DNA of 64,000 nucleotides, taken from the NCBI RefSeq assembly GCF_900111765.1, contig NZ_FOIB01000002.1:682001-746000 (forward strand). Reading direction: 5' to 3'. The DNA is from Myxococcus fulvus (GTDB lineage: Bacteria; Myxococcota; Myxococcia; Myxococcales; Myxococcaceae). Position 1 is the first letter of the stretch, and the number at the start of each line of letters is the position of its first letter. This document shows positions 1 to 10,328 of this stretch, in pieces. Below the pieces are notes generated by a model. The model saw nothing but the letters and a program-made list of their open reading frames with translations. It was not told where the DNA came from and searched no databases. The position numbers and the translations under genes are program-made.

Positions 1-927
1 CATCTGCGGCGTCACCTGCTTCTGGTTCACCTTGGGGACGTAGTACTCGATGGGGTCCTCGGCGGTGACGATCTTGCGCAGCCCGTCGTTCAGCTGCGCC
101 AGCGCCGAGTACAACGTCGTCGTCTTCCCGCTGCCCGTGGGCCCGGTGACGAGCACCAGTCCCTCCGGATTGGCCAGGAGCTGCAGGAAGACGGCCTGCA
201 TCGCAGGCGACATGCCCAGCTTCGCCACCGGCACCAGCCCCACGCTCGCGTCGAGGATGCGGATGACCACGTCCTCCCCTGCGGGGCTCGGCACCACGCT
301 GACGCGGAAGTCCACCACCTTGCGGCCCTCGGTCCGCTCGACGAGCGCGCGCAGCCGCCCATCCTGGGGACGCCTGCGCTCCGTGATGTCCAACCCCGCC
401 AGCACCTTCACCCGGCTGACGACGCCCGGCAGCGAGCGCGGGTCGATGTCCGTGTACGACTGATGGAGGATGCCGTCGATGCGATAGCGCAGGTCCACGT
501 CGTCGAAGTAGCTCTCCACGTGGATGTCGGAGGCCTTCAACTCCACGGCGCTCACCAGCACGTGCTCCACCAGCTCCACCGTGGTGGGCGGGCTCGACAT
601 GCGCATGCCAGCGGTCAGCACCACGTCCGCGGTGACACGCGGCCCCGCGCCGAAGCCCACCTCCAGCGCGGACTCGATTTCATACGGGTTGAGCCGCACC
701 ACGCGCAGCGGCCGGCGCAGGAACTCGGTGATGAGCTCCAGGACGGAGGGCTGGTCCGGGTTCGTCATGCCCACCGTCACCGGCGCGCCGTCGGCCTGCG
801 GGTCCACCTTGTCCAGCACCGCGACCTGGTTGCGACGACAGAAGGACTCGGGGAGCCGGCGGAGCGAGGCACGGTCCAGGGTGAACTGCGCGAGCTCGGC
901 GAACTGAGAGGGGGTGTCCTCGGCCAT
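1..927 (-). CDS. GspE/PilB-type secretion or pilus ATPase, C-terminus beyond the window
   Basis: Minus-strand reading frame open from ATG at 927 to the window edge (309 codons seen), so the end of the protein is missing. It belongs to the hexameric type II secretion/type IV pilus assembly ATPases (GspE/PilB), which power pseudopilus or pilus polymerisation from the cytoplasmic face. An N-terminal domain of about 120 residues precedes the ATPase core, which carries the typical 'KASDIHVE' and 'RYRIDG' segments and a Walker A motif GPTGSGKT ending near residue 269 (Lys268). 'TAEDPIEYY', the Asp-box region, follows just before the edge. The family C-terminus with Walker B and, in many members, a tetracysteine zinc site is not visible, so GspE versus PilB cannot be decided. 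The family assignment is firm; the exact system is not. Confidence 0.9.
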   Translation of the reverse strand, partial: MAEDTPSQFAELAQFTLDRASLRRLPESFCRRNQVAVLDKVDPQADGAPVTVGMTNPDQPSVLELITEFLRRPLRVVRLNPYEIESALEVGFGAGPRVTADVVLTAGMRMSSPPTTVELVEHVLVSAVELKASDIHVESYFDDVDLRYRIDGILHQSYTDIDPRSLPGVVSRVKVLAGLDITERRRPQDGRLRALVERTEGRKVVDFRVSVVPSPAGEDVVIRILDASVGLVPVAKLGMSPAMQAVFLQLLANPEGLVLVTGPTGSGKTTTLYSALAQLNDGLRKIVTAEDPIEYYVPKVNQKQVTPQM

Positions 928-979
928 GTCCCGTCCGGCTTAGCAGCCTCGTCCCGGGGAGCGCCATCCTCGGGCGTCC

Positions 980-2071
980 CTACTCCTCGAGCTTGCGCTT
1001 GAACCGCACGCCGAGGCGCGGCGCCAGCCAATCGCCCAGGTGCTCCATCCGCGAGCGCTGCGAGCCGGCCTGTGACAGCTCCATCTGGCCCGAGCCCGTG
1101 CGAATCCACAGCGAGAACACCTCCCACGTGCTCCCGTCGTATTCGCTCTCGGTCCGCCGCAGCTCGAGCCACTTCACCTGATGACGCACGCGCTCGGGAG
1201 TCCCCAGGCCATGCCAGACACGCTCCAGCGAACCGGGCCGCAGCTCCCACTCCCATCGCGACTGGAGCCCGGGCAGCGCGTTGAGCCCCGCCCAGATTGC
1301 CGCGGCCACGAGCACCACCGCGAGCAATGTGTCCTCCACCGTGAGCCCATCGATGGACTGACGCCAGCCCACCATCGCCGCCGAGGACATCAGCAGGAGC
1401 GCCACCCCGCCGCGGACCCAGGCCTTCTCTTCCACATCCCCCCGGTCATCGCGAAGCACCACGACGCCCTCCGGGAGCATCAGGACCTCCTTCCCCCGGG
1501 GCACGCTCTTCTCGGGCTCCAGGGGCGTGGGGCCCAGCTCCGAGAGCGTGCACAGCGTCTTCCACAGCGCCTCGTGCTCCGACCACAACCCCAGCGAGGC
1601 CAGCCGGACCACGCGCCCCGAGTGCAGTTGCAGCTCGACGCCGCCGATGGGCTTCGGCACGGCCGCCACCTCGGTGAACGGCAGGTAGCACAGCTCACTG
1701 CCAGGGCCATTCCACCGCCGCCACGTCACGCCCCGGGTGTCCATCGAGACCTGGTCCTCGCCCCAGAGCGAGCGCAGGAAGAAGCACCCCACGCGGATGC
1801 CCAACCACAGCCACACCGTGAGGAAGGCGATGAGCGCGAGTCCCCCGAGCACCAGCCCCACCGCCTGGACGTTGCGCATGTCCGACCGGAGGCCCATCGG
1901 CGCGGGGTCGAACGACACTCGAAGCACCTCGACGAGGAGGTCCAGCCCCAGCTTCAGGCCCCCCAGCCCCACCGCGCACCAGACCAGCAGCATGACGCCA
2001 TGGAGGGCGCGACGCTGGGGGTCCGCCTTCAGTCGCGTCTGCCAGACCGGTACCGCCCTCGCTTCGGCCAT
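980..2071 (-). CDS. Hypothetical multi-pass membrane protein
   Basis: 363-residue protein that I do not recognise by family. ATG at 2071 is chosen because the open frame upstream (to 2164) is Arg-rich and unlike protein. Two hydrophobic segments lie near residues 24-50 and 70-100, then a soluble stretch of about 110 residues with alternating beta-like hydrophobicity (VELQLHSGRVVRLASLG), then two more membrane segments around 225-265 and a C-terminal soluble part of about 90 residues ending RFKRKLEE. The soluble parts resemble the bacterial PH-like domains often found on small membrane proteins, but this is only a resemblance. It lies 52 bases upstream (in its own direction) of the secretion ATPase and may be co-transcribed with it. 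Confidence 0.75.
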   Translation of the reverse strand: MAEARAVPVWQTRLKADPQRRALHGVMLLVWCAVGLGGLKLGLDLLVEVLRVSFDPAPMGLRSDMRNVQAVGLVLGGLALIAFLTVWLWLGIRVGCFFLRSLWGEDQVSMDTRGVTWRRWNGPGSELCYLPFTEVAAVPKPIGGVELQLHSGRVVRLASLGLWSEHEALWKTLCTLSELGPTPLEPEKSVPRGKEVLMLPEGVVVLRDDRGDVEEKAWVRGGVALLLMSSAAMVGWRQSIDGLTVEDTLLAVVLVAAAIWAGLNALPGLQSRWEWELRPGSLERVWHGLGTPERVRHQVKWLELRRTESEYDGSTWEVFSLWIRTGSGQMELSQAGSQRSRMEHLGDWLAPRLGVRFKRKLEE

Positions 2072-2153
2072 CCTGTGCTTCCCCCTCGATGCGCGACGAG
2101 CACGCGCTCCCTCCTCAGGCACTCGGGCCTCGTGAGGAAAGCGTGTCACCGCA

Positions 2154-2192
2154 TTGTCACCCACCCGCCGTCGCGCTGCTATCCTCGAACGC
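2154..2192 (+). promoter_or_regulatory. Candidate promoter for the acetate-sensing genes
   Basis: TTGTCA (2154-2159) and an extended -10 TGCTATCCT (hexamer TATCCT at 2180-2185) lie just before the ATG at 2194. The 20-base spacer is long, so the extended -10 would have to compensate. Transcription would start near 2192, leaving an essentially leaderless message; no Shine-Dalgarno sequence precedes the ATG, which fits. Inference from sequence pattern only. Confidence 0.35.
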
Positions 2193-2193
2193 C

Positions 2194-2394
2194 ATGAAGC
2201 GCCCCACGGAGCCGGACGCGCCCGCGATGCCGTCGCTGCTCGTCTTCGCCATCGCGGTGCTGCTCTTCGGCTCGCCGCTCCGGCGTCTGTGGTTGGCGGA
2301 GGACGCGCCCGGCTACCTGCCCTTCGTCGTCTGGCTGGGCGTCATCGCCCTGGGCGGTTGGGCCGCGTACCGGGGCGGTGGCCATGACGCTTGA
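2194..2394 (+). CDS. Small two-helix membrane protein upstream of SLC5-type kinase
   Basis: 66-residue protein with two hydrophobic segments (roughly residues 12-26 and 40-55) and a short Gly-rich tail. No family recognised. Its stop codon overlaps the first codons of the SLC5-type sensor kinase by 11 bases, so the two are translationally coupled. In the same neighbourhood the acetate symporter ActP also has a small two-helix partner (DUF485); by analogy this could be a small subunit of the SLC5 domain of the kinase. That role is inference. The ATG at 2194 has no ribosome-binding site and sits 8 bases after a -10-like hexamer. Confidence 0.7.
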   Translation: MKRPTEPDAPAMPSLLVFAIAVLLFGSPLRRLWLAEDAPGYLPFVVWLGVIALGGWAAYRGGGHDA

Positions 2395-5361
2395 GCTGGG
2401 CTCGCTCGTCGCCGCGTCCGTCGTCTACCTGCTCGTGCTGTTCCTCGTCGCCTACGCGGCGGAGCGGGGCCTCATCTCCCCGCGCATCACCCAGCACCCG
2501 CTGGTGTACGCGCTCGCGCTGGGCGTCTACGCCACGTCCTGGTCCTACTTCGGCAGCGTGGGCTACGCGGCCCGACACGGCTACCGCTACCTGGGCATCT
2601 ACCTGGGCGTCACCCTGGCGTGTCTGCTCGTACCCGTGCTGTGGCGTCCGCTCTTGCGGCTGACGCGGGAGCTGCAGCTCACCTCGCTCGCGGACCTGCT
2701 CGCCTTCCGCTACCCGGGACAGACGACGGGCACGGCGGTGACGCTGTTCATGCTGGCCGGCAGCCTCCCCTACCTCGCGCTCCAGGTGCGCGCGGTGGTG
2801 GAGTCCGCGAAGGTGCTCAGCCCATCGGCCTCGCCCACGCTCGTCGGCATGGGCTTCTGCGCGGTGCTCGTCGTCTTCTCCGTCCTCTTCGGCGCGCGCC
2901 ACCTCACCCCGCGCGAGCGACACGAGGGGCTGATGCTGGCCATCGCCTTCGAGTCCGCCGTGAAGGTGGTGGCGCTCGTCGCCGTGGGCGCGTGGGCGGT
3001 GTCGCAGGTGTTCGGCGGCGTGGACGGCTTGTGGGCGTGGCTGGAGGCGCATCCGGAGGCGGTGGAGCAGCTCCAGCGCCCGGCGCGCGAGGCGTCGTGG
3101 GCGCCCCTGCTGGTGCTCTCGTGCGCGGCGGCGTTCCTCACCCCGCGCAGCTACCACGTCGCCTTCACCGAGGCGCCCGAGAAGGACGCGCTGTCCACCG
3201 CGACGTGGGCCTTCCCGCTGGTGCTGCTGGTGATGAACCTCGCGGTCCCCGTGGTGCTGTGGAGCGGCGAGGCGCTGGGGCTGCCCTGGCCCGCGGACTT
3301 CCACCTGCTCGCCGTGCCCGCCTCGCGCGGCGCCACGGGGCTCGCGCTGGTGGCCTTCCTGGGCGGCGTGTCCGCGTCCAGCGCCATGGTCATCGTCACC
3401 ACGCTGGCCCTGGCGCCCATGTGCCTGACGCACCTGGTGCTGCCCCTGGGCTACGCGCGCGGACAGCCGCACCTGTACGGCTGGCTGCTCTGGGCACGCC
3501 GGCTGCTCATCGCGCTCATCATCCTGGCGGGCTACGGCTTCTACCGCCTGCTCGACACGCGGGGCATGGGGCTGGTGGACCTGGGCCTCGTGTCCTTCGT
3601 CGCGGTGGCGCAGTTCGCGCCCGGCGTGCTGGGGCTGCTCTTCTGGAAGCGGGCCACGCGCGCGGGGCTGCTTTCGGGCCTGGGCGCGGGCGCGGCGATG
3701 TGGATGGTGACGCTGGTGGTGCCGCTGTGGGCCTCGCCCGGCGTGGTGGCGTGGACCCACCGCGTCTCGGCGCTGCTCGGCTTCCCCAGCGACGAGCCGT
3801 GGGGCTTCTCCACCTTCGCGTCGCTGACGCTCAACACGCTCGCCTTCGTGGGCGTGTCGCTCGCCACCCGGCAATCCCAGGCGGAGACCGAGGCCGCGCG
3901 GGCGTGCACGCGGGAAGGCCCCGGGCTCGTCTCCGGCGGCGTGGAGGCCGGCTCGCCGCGTGAGTTCCGCGAGCGACTGGCGCCGCTCCTCGGCGAGGAG
4001 GCCGCGTCGGCGGAGGTGGACCGCGCGCTGGAGTCGCTCGACATGTCCCCGGACGAGCGACGCCCCTCCGAGCTGCGCCGCCTGCGCGACGGCGTGGAGC
4101 GGAACCTGTCGGGCCTCCTGGGTCCCGTGCTCGCGAGGCTCACGGTGGAGGAGGCGCTGCGGCTGGAGCCCGGCACCCGCGCGGCGCTGGCCGAACAGCT
4201 CCGCTTCGTGGAGGAGCGCCTGCGCGACGCGCGCGGCATGCAGGGCCCGGTGCGCGCGGTGGAGGCGGTGCGGCGCTACCTCAATCGCATCCTCGAGGAC
4301 CTGCCCCTGGGCGTGTGCACCGTGGGGCCCGACGGTGAGGTGGTCATCTGGAACGCCGCGCTGGAGCGTCTGTCCGGGGTGCGCGAGCACGCCTCGCGAG
4401 GCCATCCACTGGCGGACCTGCCCGCGCCCTGGGGCCCGCTGTTGTCCGCCTTCGCGGCCGGCGCGGAGGCCGACACCGAGACGCGCGTCGTCGTGAATGG
4501 CGCCGAGCGCACGCTGCGACTGCACCGCTCCCGGCTGACGCCCGACGAGGAGGGCGGCGGCACGTCCGAGGGCATGGCGCTGCTCGTGGAGGACCTGACG
4601 GAGAAGAAGGCCGTGGACGCAAAGCTCGCGCACCAGGACCGGCTGGCCTCGCTGGGCCGCGTGGCGGCGGGCGTGGCGCACGAGATTGGCAATCCCCTCA
4701 CGGCCATCGCCAGCCTCACGCAGAACCTCAAGTACGAGCTGGACGACGCCCAGGCCGTGAAGGAGCGCACCGCGCTCATCCTCCAGCAGTGCCGCCGCAT
4801 CGACGCCATCGTCCGCGCGCTGGTGGGCTTCAGTCACGCCGGCACCGTGGGCGGCGAGGCTCGGCCCTTCGCGCGCGTGGAGGTGGGGCCGCTCCTGACG
4901 GAGGCGCTCCAGCTCGCTCGGATGGCGCGCGCGGCGACGCGCTCCCGAGGGGTGAGCTTCGAGCACCGCGGCGCCGAGGGGCTGGTGGTCCTGGGCGACG
5001 CGCAGCGGCTGGAGCAGGTGCTCGTCAACCTGCTCACCAACGCGGTGGATGCCTCGCCCGAGGGTGGTCGCGTGGAGCTGGAAGCGCAGGCCCAGGAGGG
5101 CCGCGTGCACCTGCGCGTGCTGGACCGGGGACACGGCATCTCCTCGGAGCTCACCCAGCGCGTCTTCGAGCCCTTCTTCACGACGAAGCAGCCGGGCGAG
5201 GGCACGGGCCTCGGGCTCGCATTGGTGGCGGGCATCGTGCGCGAGCACGGCGGCACCATCCAGGTGGACAACCGGCCCGGGGGAGGGACTAGCGTGACGG
5301 TGAGCCTGCCCGACGCGCGAAGCCACACGCCCCCCGCGCGTCCCGTCCCGGGAGCCACCGC

Positions 5362-5365
<4 letters not shown>
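2384..5365 (+). CDS. SLC5/SSS-domain sensor histidine kinase (CrbS-like)
   Basis: 993-residue hybrid of a sodium/solute symporter (about residues 1-490, some 13 membrane helices), a linker, a PAS-like domain (about 640-745) and a histidine kinase. Kinase boxes are clear: H-box VAHEIGNPLTAI with phospho-acceptor His766, N-box NLLTNAVDAS, G1 DRGHGIS, F-box FEPFFTTK and G2 GTGLGLAL. This architecture is known from CrbS-type kinases that control acetyl-CoA synthetase genes in Vibrio and Pseudomonas; the acs, DUF485 and actP genes downstream suggest the same job. The kinase presumably senses acetate or its flux at the inner membrane. GTG at 2378 is an alternative start two codons earlier. It overlaps the response-regulator gene by 4 bases (GTGA), so kinase and regulator are coupled. 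Confidence 0.93.
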
Positions 5366-6720
<1,355 letters not shown>

Positions 6721-6762
6721 CGCACCGCTGCACCGTCCTCGACACGACAGGTCGCTCGCGCA

Positions 6763-6825
6763 CGATTCGTTACGACGCATCGCGCGATTCGTTACCGAGG
6801 TAACGCACACGTCACCTTCCGTAAC
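6763..6825 (+). promoter_or_regulatory. Array of GTTAC/GTAAC half-sites, candidate activator binding region
   Basis: CGATTCGTTAC occurs twice as an exact direct repeat (6763-6773 and 6785-6795, 22 bases apart). The second copy runs into a palindrome GTTACCGAGGTAAC (6791-6804), and another GTAAC follows at 6821-6825. Half-sites are thus arranged two forward then two reverse with 22- and 21-base periodicity, about two helical turns. The position, 70-130 bases upstream of a -24/-12 sequence, is where an NtrC-type activator binds, and the gene just upstream encodes one. Confidence 0.55.
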
Positions 6826-6879
6826 ACCCTGACGCGCCGAGCCAACCTGCAACGTCCTGAATCTTCGCGGACGGCGGGT

Positions 6880-6894
6880 TGGCCGGAGTGTTGC
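6880..6894 (+). promoter_or_regulatory. Candidate sigma54 (-24/-12) promoter of the porin-acs-actP operon
   Basis: TGGCCGGAGTGTTGC, followed by T, matches the sigma54 consensus TGGCACG-N4-TTGCW at 10 of 12 defined positions with exact GG-to-GC spacing. The difficulty is that transcription would start near 6906, only about 2 bases before the porin ATG at 6908 and downstream of its good ribosome-binding site AAGGAGG (6897-6903). Either the porin message is leaderless from this promoter, or the match is fortuitous. Confidence 0.4.
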
Positions 6895-6907
6895 TCAAGG
6901 AGGGGGC

Positions 6908-8017
6908 ATGCCCCACTCCCCCCTGCGCTCGTCGCCGCTCCTGGTCGCGCTCGCCGTGGTCCTCCTCCCGCTGGGCTCCGCAATCGCAGGCAAAATCGTC
7001 ATCAACGACGAGGCGAACCTCAACATCAACCTGCTGCTCCAATCGCAGGCACAGGTCATCAAGGACGGGGCGCCCAGCGGGAGCGTGGGCACGGACTTCT
7101 TCATCCGCCGGGTGCGGCTGCTCGTCTATGGCAACGTGACGAAGCGTCTGTCCTTCTTCATGGAGACGGACCAGCCCAACTTCGGCAAGGACAACAACTA
7201 CAACGTCGACTTCTTCGTCCAGGACGCCTTCGTGTCCTACGAGTTCGCGGACAAGCTCTGGGTGGACGTGGGCATGCTCATCGCCCCGTTCTCGCGCCAC
7301 AACCTCCAGGGCGCCATCGCGCTCAACTCGGTGGACTACCACTCGAGCGTCATCCGCTTCACCGCGGGGGTGGGCAAGATCTGGCGCGACATGGGCGTGC
7401 AGCTGCGCGGCTTCGCGGGGCCGGTGGGCTTCCGCGCCGCCATCATGAACGGCGCCGAGGGGACGAAGCGCGAGGACGCGCCCACCGTCAATCCGGATGA
7501 CCTGCCGCGCGGCGTGGCGATGGTGCGCTGGAACTTCCTCACCCGCGAGGAGGACCTCTTCTTCCAGGGCATCTACTTCACCGACAAGCCGCACCTGTCG
7601 GTGGGCGTGGGCGCGGACTACCAGCCCTCCGCCATCGCCACCGCGTCGGGCGTGCACGACTCGGTGGGCTTCTCCGCGGACACCTTCCTGGACTGGCCCA
7701 TGGGCAATGACCAGGAGCTGGTGTTCCAGACGGGTGTGTTCCACTACCGCCAGGGCATGGACAACCCGCAGAGCGGCACGGGGGTCCAGGCGGAGCTGGG
7801 CTACCGCATCGCCAAGGTGGAGCCGCTGGTGTCCGTCGAGTACTTCAACTCGCGCGTCACGAACCAGGACTCGCTCATCTTCCGGCCCGGCTTCAACGTC
7901 TGGTTCCAGAAGCACACGTTCAACCTGAGGACGGAGGTCGCCATCGCGCGCGTGGGTGACCTGTCCGACGCGGACACCGGCGTCACCGGCACCGCGCAGC
8001 TCCAGTTCTTCTACTGA
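6908..8017 (+). CDS. Outer-membrane porin, OprO/OprP-like
   Basis: 369-residue beta-barrel protein with a Sec signal peptide (LLVALAVVLLPLGSAIA, cleavage after residue 27) and no internal membrane helices. The sequence is made of alternating strands (RRVRLLVYGNVTKRLSFFMETD) with periplasmic turns and ends in an aromatic LQFFY, the usual signature for insertion by the Bam complex. It resembles phosphate/pyrophosphate-selective porins, but here it opens the acetyl-CoA synthetase operon (26 bases before acs). A role in letting acetate or other short acids cross the outer membrane is the natural inference. ATG at 6908 is preceded by AAGGAGG, 4 bases away. Confidence 0.85.
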   Translation: MPHSPLRSSPLLVALAVVLLPLGSAIAGKIVINDEANLNINLLLQSQAQVIKDGAPSGSVGTDFFIRRVRLLVYGNVTKRLSFFMETDQPNFGKDNNYNVDFFVQDAFVSYEFADKLWVDVGMLIAPFSRHNLQGAIALNSVDYHSSVIRFTAGVGKIWRDMGVQLRGFAGPVGFRAAIMNGAEGTKREDAPTVNPDDLPRGVAMVRWNFLTREEDLFFQGIYFTDKPHLSVGVGADYQPSAIATASGVHDSVGFSADTFLDWPMGNDQELVFQTGVFHYRQGMDNPQSGTGVQAELGYRIAKVEPLVSVEYFNSRVTNQDSLIFRPGFNVWFQKHTFNLRTEVAIARVGDLSDADTGVTGTAQLQFFY

Positions 8018-8043
8018 CCCCCTGCCCCGCCTGAGGACCCCCG

Positions 8044-10008
8044 ATGACTGCCCAGAAGGATTCGTTCGTCGCGCCCAAGGAGCACTTCTCCCGCGACGCG
8101 CACGTGAAGAGCATCGACGCGTACCGCGCCCTCCACGAGAAGAGCCTGCGCGAGCCCGAGGCGTTCTGGGGCGAGCAGGCCCAGCGGCTCACCTGGTTCC
8201 ACCCGCCGGAGGCCATCCGCGAGGTGGACGCGGAGCAGGTGGACTTCTCCTGGTTCAGCGGCGGCAAGCTCAACGTGGCCTACAACTGCGTGGACCGCCA
8301 CGCGCGCGAGCGCCCCGGCAAGGCCGCCATCCTCTGGGCGAAGAACGAGCCGGGCGAGTACGAGACCATCACCTTCCGCGACCTTCAGCACCACGTCGGA
8401 CGCGTGGCCAACGTGCTCAAGGCGCACGGGGTGAAGAAGGGAGATCGCGTCTGCATCTACCTGCCGATGATTCCGGAGCTGGCGTACACCATGCTCGCGT
8501 GCGCGCGCATCGGCGCGGTGCACTCGGTGGTGTTCGCGGGCTTCTCGTCGGAGTCGCTGCGCGAGCGCATCCTCGACTCGGGCGCCCGGGTGCTCGTCAC
8601 CGCGAACGAGGGTCCACGCGGGCCCAAGAGCGTGCCCACCAAGGCCATCGCCGACGAGGCGGTGGAGGGCCTCACCCAGGTGTCCTCCGTGCTGGTGGTG
8701 CGCCGCACCTCGCGCGAGGTGCCCATGCTGGAGGGCCGTGACGCGTGGCTGGACCAGGAGATGTCACGCCACCGCGGCGTGTGTCCGGCCGAGTGGATGG
8801 ACGCGGAGGACCCGCTGTTCATCCTCTACACCTCCGGCTCCACCGGGAAGCCCAAGGGCGTGCTGCACACCACGGGCGGCTACCTGGTGTACGCGGCGAC
8901 GACGCACCACTACGTCTTCGACGTGCGCCCCGACGACGTGCACTTCTGCACCGCGGACCTGGGCTGGGTGACAGGCCACAGCTACCTCCTGTACGGCCCG
9001 CTCACCAACGGCACCACCACCGTGCTCTTCGAGTCCACGCCGTCCTACCCGGACTCCGGCCGGCTCTGGCAGGTGGTGGACGACGTGAAGGCCACCGTCC
9101 TCTACACGGCGCCCACCGCGCTGCGCGCGCTCATCAAGGAGGGCGACGGCTTCGTGAAGAAGTCCTCGCGCAAGTCGCTACGGCTCTTGGGCAGCGTGGG
9201 CGAGCCCATCAACCCGGAGGTGTGGCGCTGGTACCACGACGTGGTGGGCGAGGGGCGCTGCCCCATCATCGACACGTGGTGGCAGACGGAGACGGGCGGC
9301 ATCCTCATCTCCCCGCTGCCGGGCGCGACGCCGTGCAAGCCGGGAAGCGCCACCCTGCCCTTCTTCGGCGTGGAGCCGGTGCTGCTGGACGACGAGGGCC
9401 GCGTCATCGAAGGCAACGGCGTCAGCGGCAACCTGTGCCTGGCGCGCTCGTGGCCGGGGCAGGCGCGCACGCTGTACGGCCACCACCAGCGCTTCGTGGA
9501 GACGTACTACTCGCGCTTCCCCAACCTGTACTTCACCGGCGACGGCTGCCGGCGCGACGAGGACGGCTACTACTGGATTACCGGCCGCGTGGACGACGTG
9601 CTCAACGTGTCCGGCCACCGGCTGGGGACGGCGGAGGTGGAGAGCGCGCTGGTGGCACACGAGGCCGTGGCCGAGGCCGCGGTGGTGGGCTTCCCCCACG
9701 ACATCAAGGGCACCGGCGTCTGCGCCTTCGTCACCGTGAAGCCCGACTGGCAGGAGACCTCCAGCGAGCAGATGGTGGGCGCGCTCAAGGAGCAGGTGCG
9801 CCACGTCATCGGCCCCATCGCCACGCCGGACCGCGTCGTGGTGGTCAACGGCCTGCCCAAGACGCGCTCGGGCAAGATTCTGCGGCGCATGCTGCGCAAG
9901 ATTGCGTCCGGCGAGACGGAGAACCTGGGCGACTCCACCACCCTGGCGGACCCGTCCGTGCTGGACGAATTGCTCATCAAGGCCACGCCCGTGCAGGCCA
10001 AGCGCTGA
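8044..10008 (+). CDS. acs: Acetyl-CoA synthetase (AMP-forming)
   Basis: 654 residues, the usual size for Acs, which converts acetate, ATP and CoA to acetyl-CoA, AMP and pyrophosphate in the cytoplasm. Seen in order: an N-terminal ACS domain; the P-loop [11 protein letters not shown] near residues 260-270; [10 protein letters not shown]; the hinge region [20 protein letters not shown]; and the C-terminal SGKILRR with Lys611, which in Acs proteins is the adenylation-step lysine controlled by reversible acetylation. The gene follows the porin by 26 bases and precedes DUF485 and actP, the same order acs-yjcH-actP as in Escherichia coli. This makes the high-affinity acetate scavenging route. Confidence 0.98.
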   Translation: MTAQKDSFVAPKEHFSRDAHVKSIDAYRALHEKSLREPEAFWGEQAQRLTWFHPPEAIREVDAEQVDFSWFSGGKLNVAYNCVDRHARERPGKAAILWAKNEPGEYETITFRDLQHHVGRVANVLKAHGVKKGDRVCIYLPMIPELAYTMLACARIGAVHSVVFAGFSSESLRERILDSGARVLVTANEGPRGPKSVPTKAIADEAVEGLTQVSSVLVVRRTSREVPMLEGRDAWLDQEMSRHRGVCPAEWMDAEDPLFILYTSGSTGKPKGVLHTTGGYLVYAATTHHYVFDVRPDDVHFCTADLGWVTGHSYLLYGPLTNGTTTVLFESTPSYPDSGRLWQVVDDVKATVLYTAPTALRALIKEGDGFVKKSSRKSLRLLGSVGEPINPEVWRWYHDVVGEGRCPIIDTWWQTETGGILISPLPGATPCKPGSATLPFFGVEPVLLDDEGRVIEGNGVSGNLCLARSWPGQARTLYGHHQRFVETYYSRFPNLYFTGDGCRRDEDGYYWITGRVDDVLNVSGHRLGTAEVESALVAHEAVAEAAVVGFPHDIKGTGVCAFVTVKPDWQETSSEQMVGALKEQVRHVIGPIATPDRVVVVNGLPKTRSGKILRRMLRKIASGETENLGDSTTLADPSVLDELLIKATPVQAKR

Positions 10009-10036
10009 TTCCACCCCTTACCCAGGAGTTCGAGCG

Positions 10037-10315
10037 ATGTCCTCCCCATCTCAAGAAGAGGCGTTGGAAAGACTCGCGGCCGCGCGCTGGCGGGTGGCCG
10101 CCGTCCTCACCGTGGCCACGCTGGTGGCCTACTTCGGCTTCATCCTGCTGGTGGCCTTCAACAAGCCGTTGATGGGCCAGCAGCTCGTCCCCGGTCTGTC
10201 GGTGGGCATCCTCCTGGGCGCGCTCGTCATCGTGACGGCCTGGGCACTGACGGGCATCTACATGATCTGGGCGAACGGCAAGTACGACCGGGCCCTGCGC
10301 GAACTGCGTCGTTGA
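10037..10315 (+). CDS. DUF485 (YjcH-like) inner-membrane protein
   Basis: 92 residues with two membrane helices (about 24-44 and 59-81) separated by a short loop with the family-typical '[10 protein letters not shown]', and a basic C-terminus. DUF485 proteins are nearly always encoded directly before the acetate/solute symporter ActP and are thought to be its small partner. It lies between acs (28 bases) and actP (13 bases) and so is in the same operon. ATG at 10037 follows CAGGAG with normal spacing. The family is clear; the precise function is not established. Confidence 0.93.
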   Translation: MSSPSQEEALERLAAARWRVAAVLTVATLVAYFGFILLVAFNKPLMGQQLVPGLSVGILLGALVIVTAWALTGIYMIWANGKYDRALRELRR

Positions 10316-10328
10316 GAGGAACCTCCGC

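Noticed and set aside
2342-5326. 994-codon minus-strand frame opposite the SLC5-type kinase
   Set aside because: It mirrors the kinase gene; composition is His/Arg/Ala-rich without any domain, as expected for the antisense of GC-biased coding DNA.
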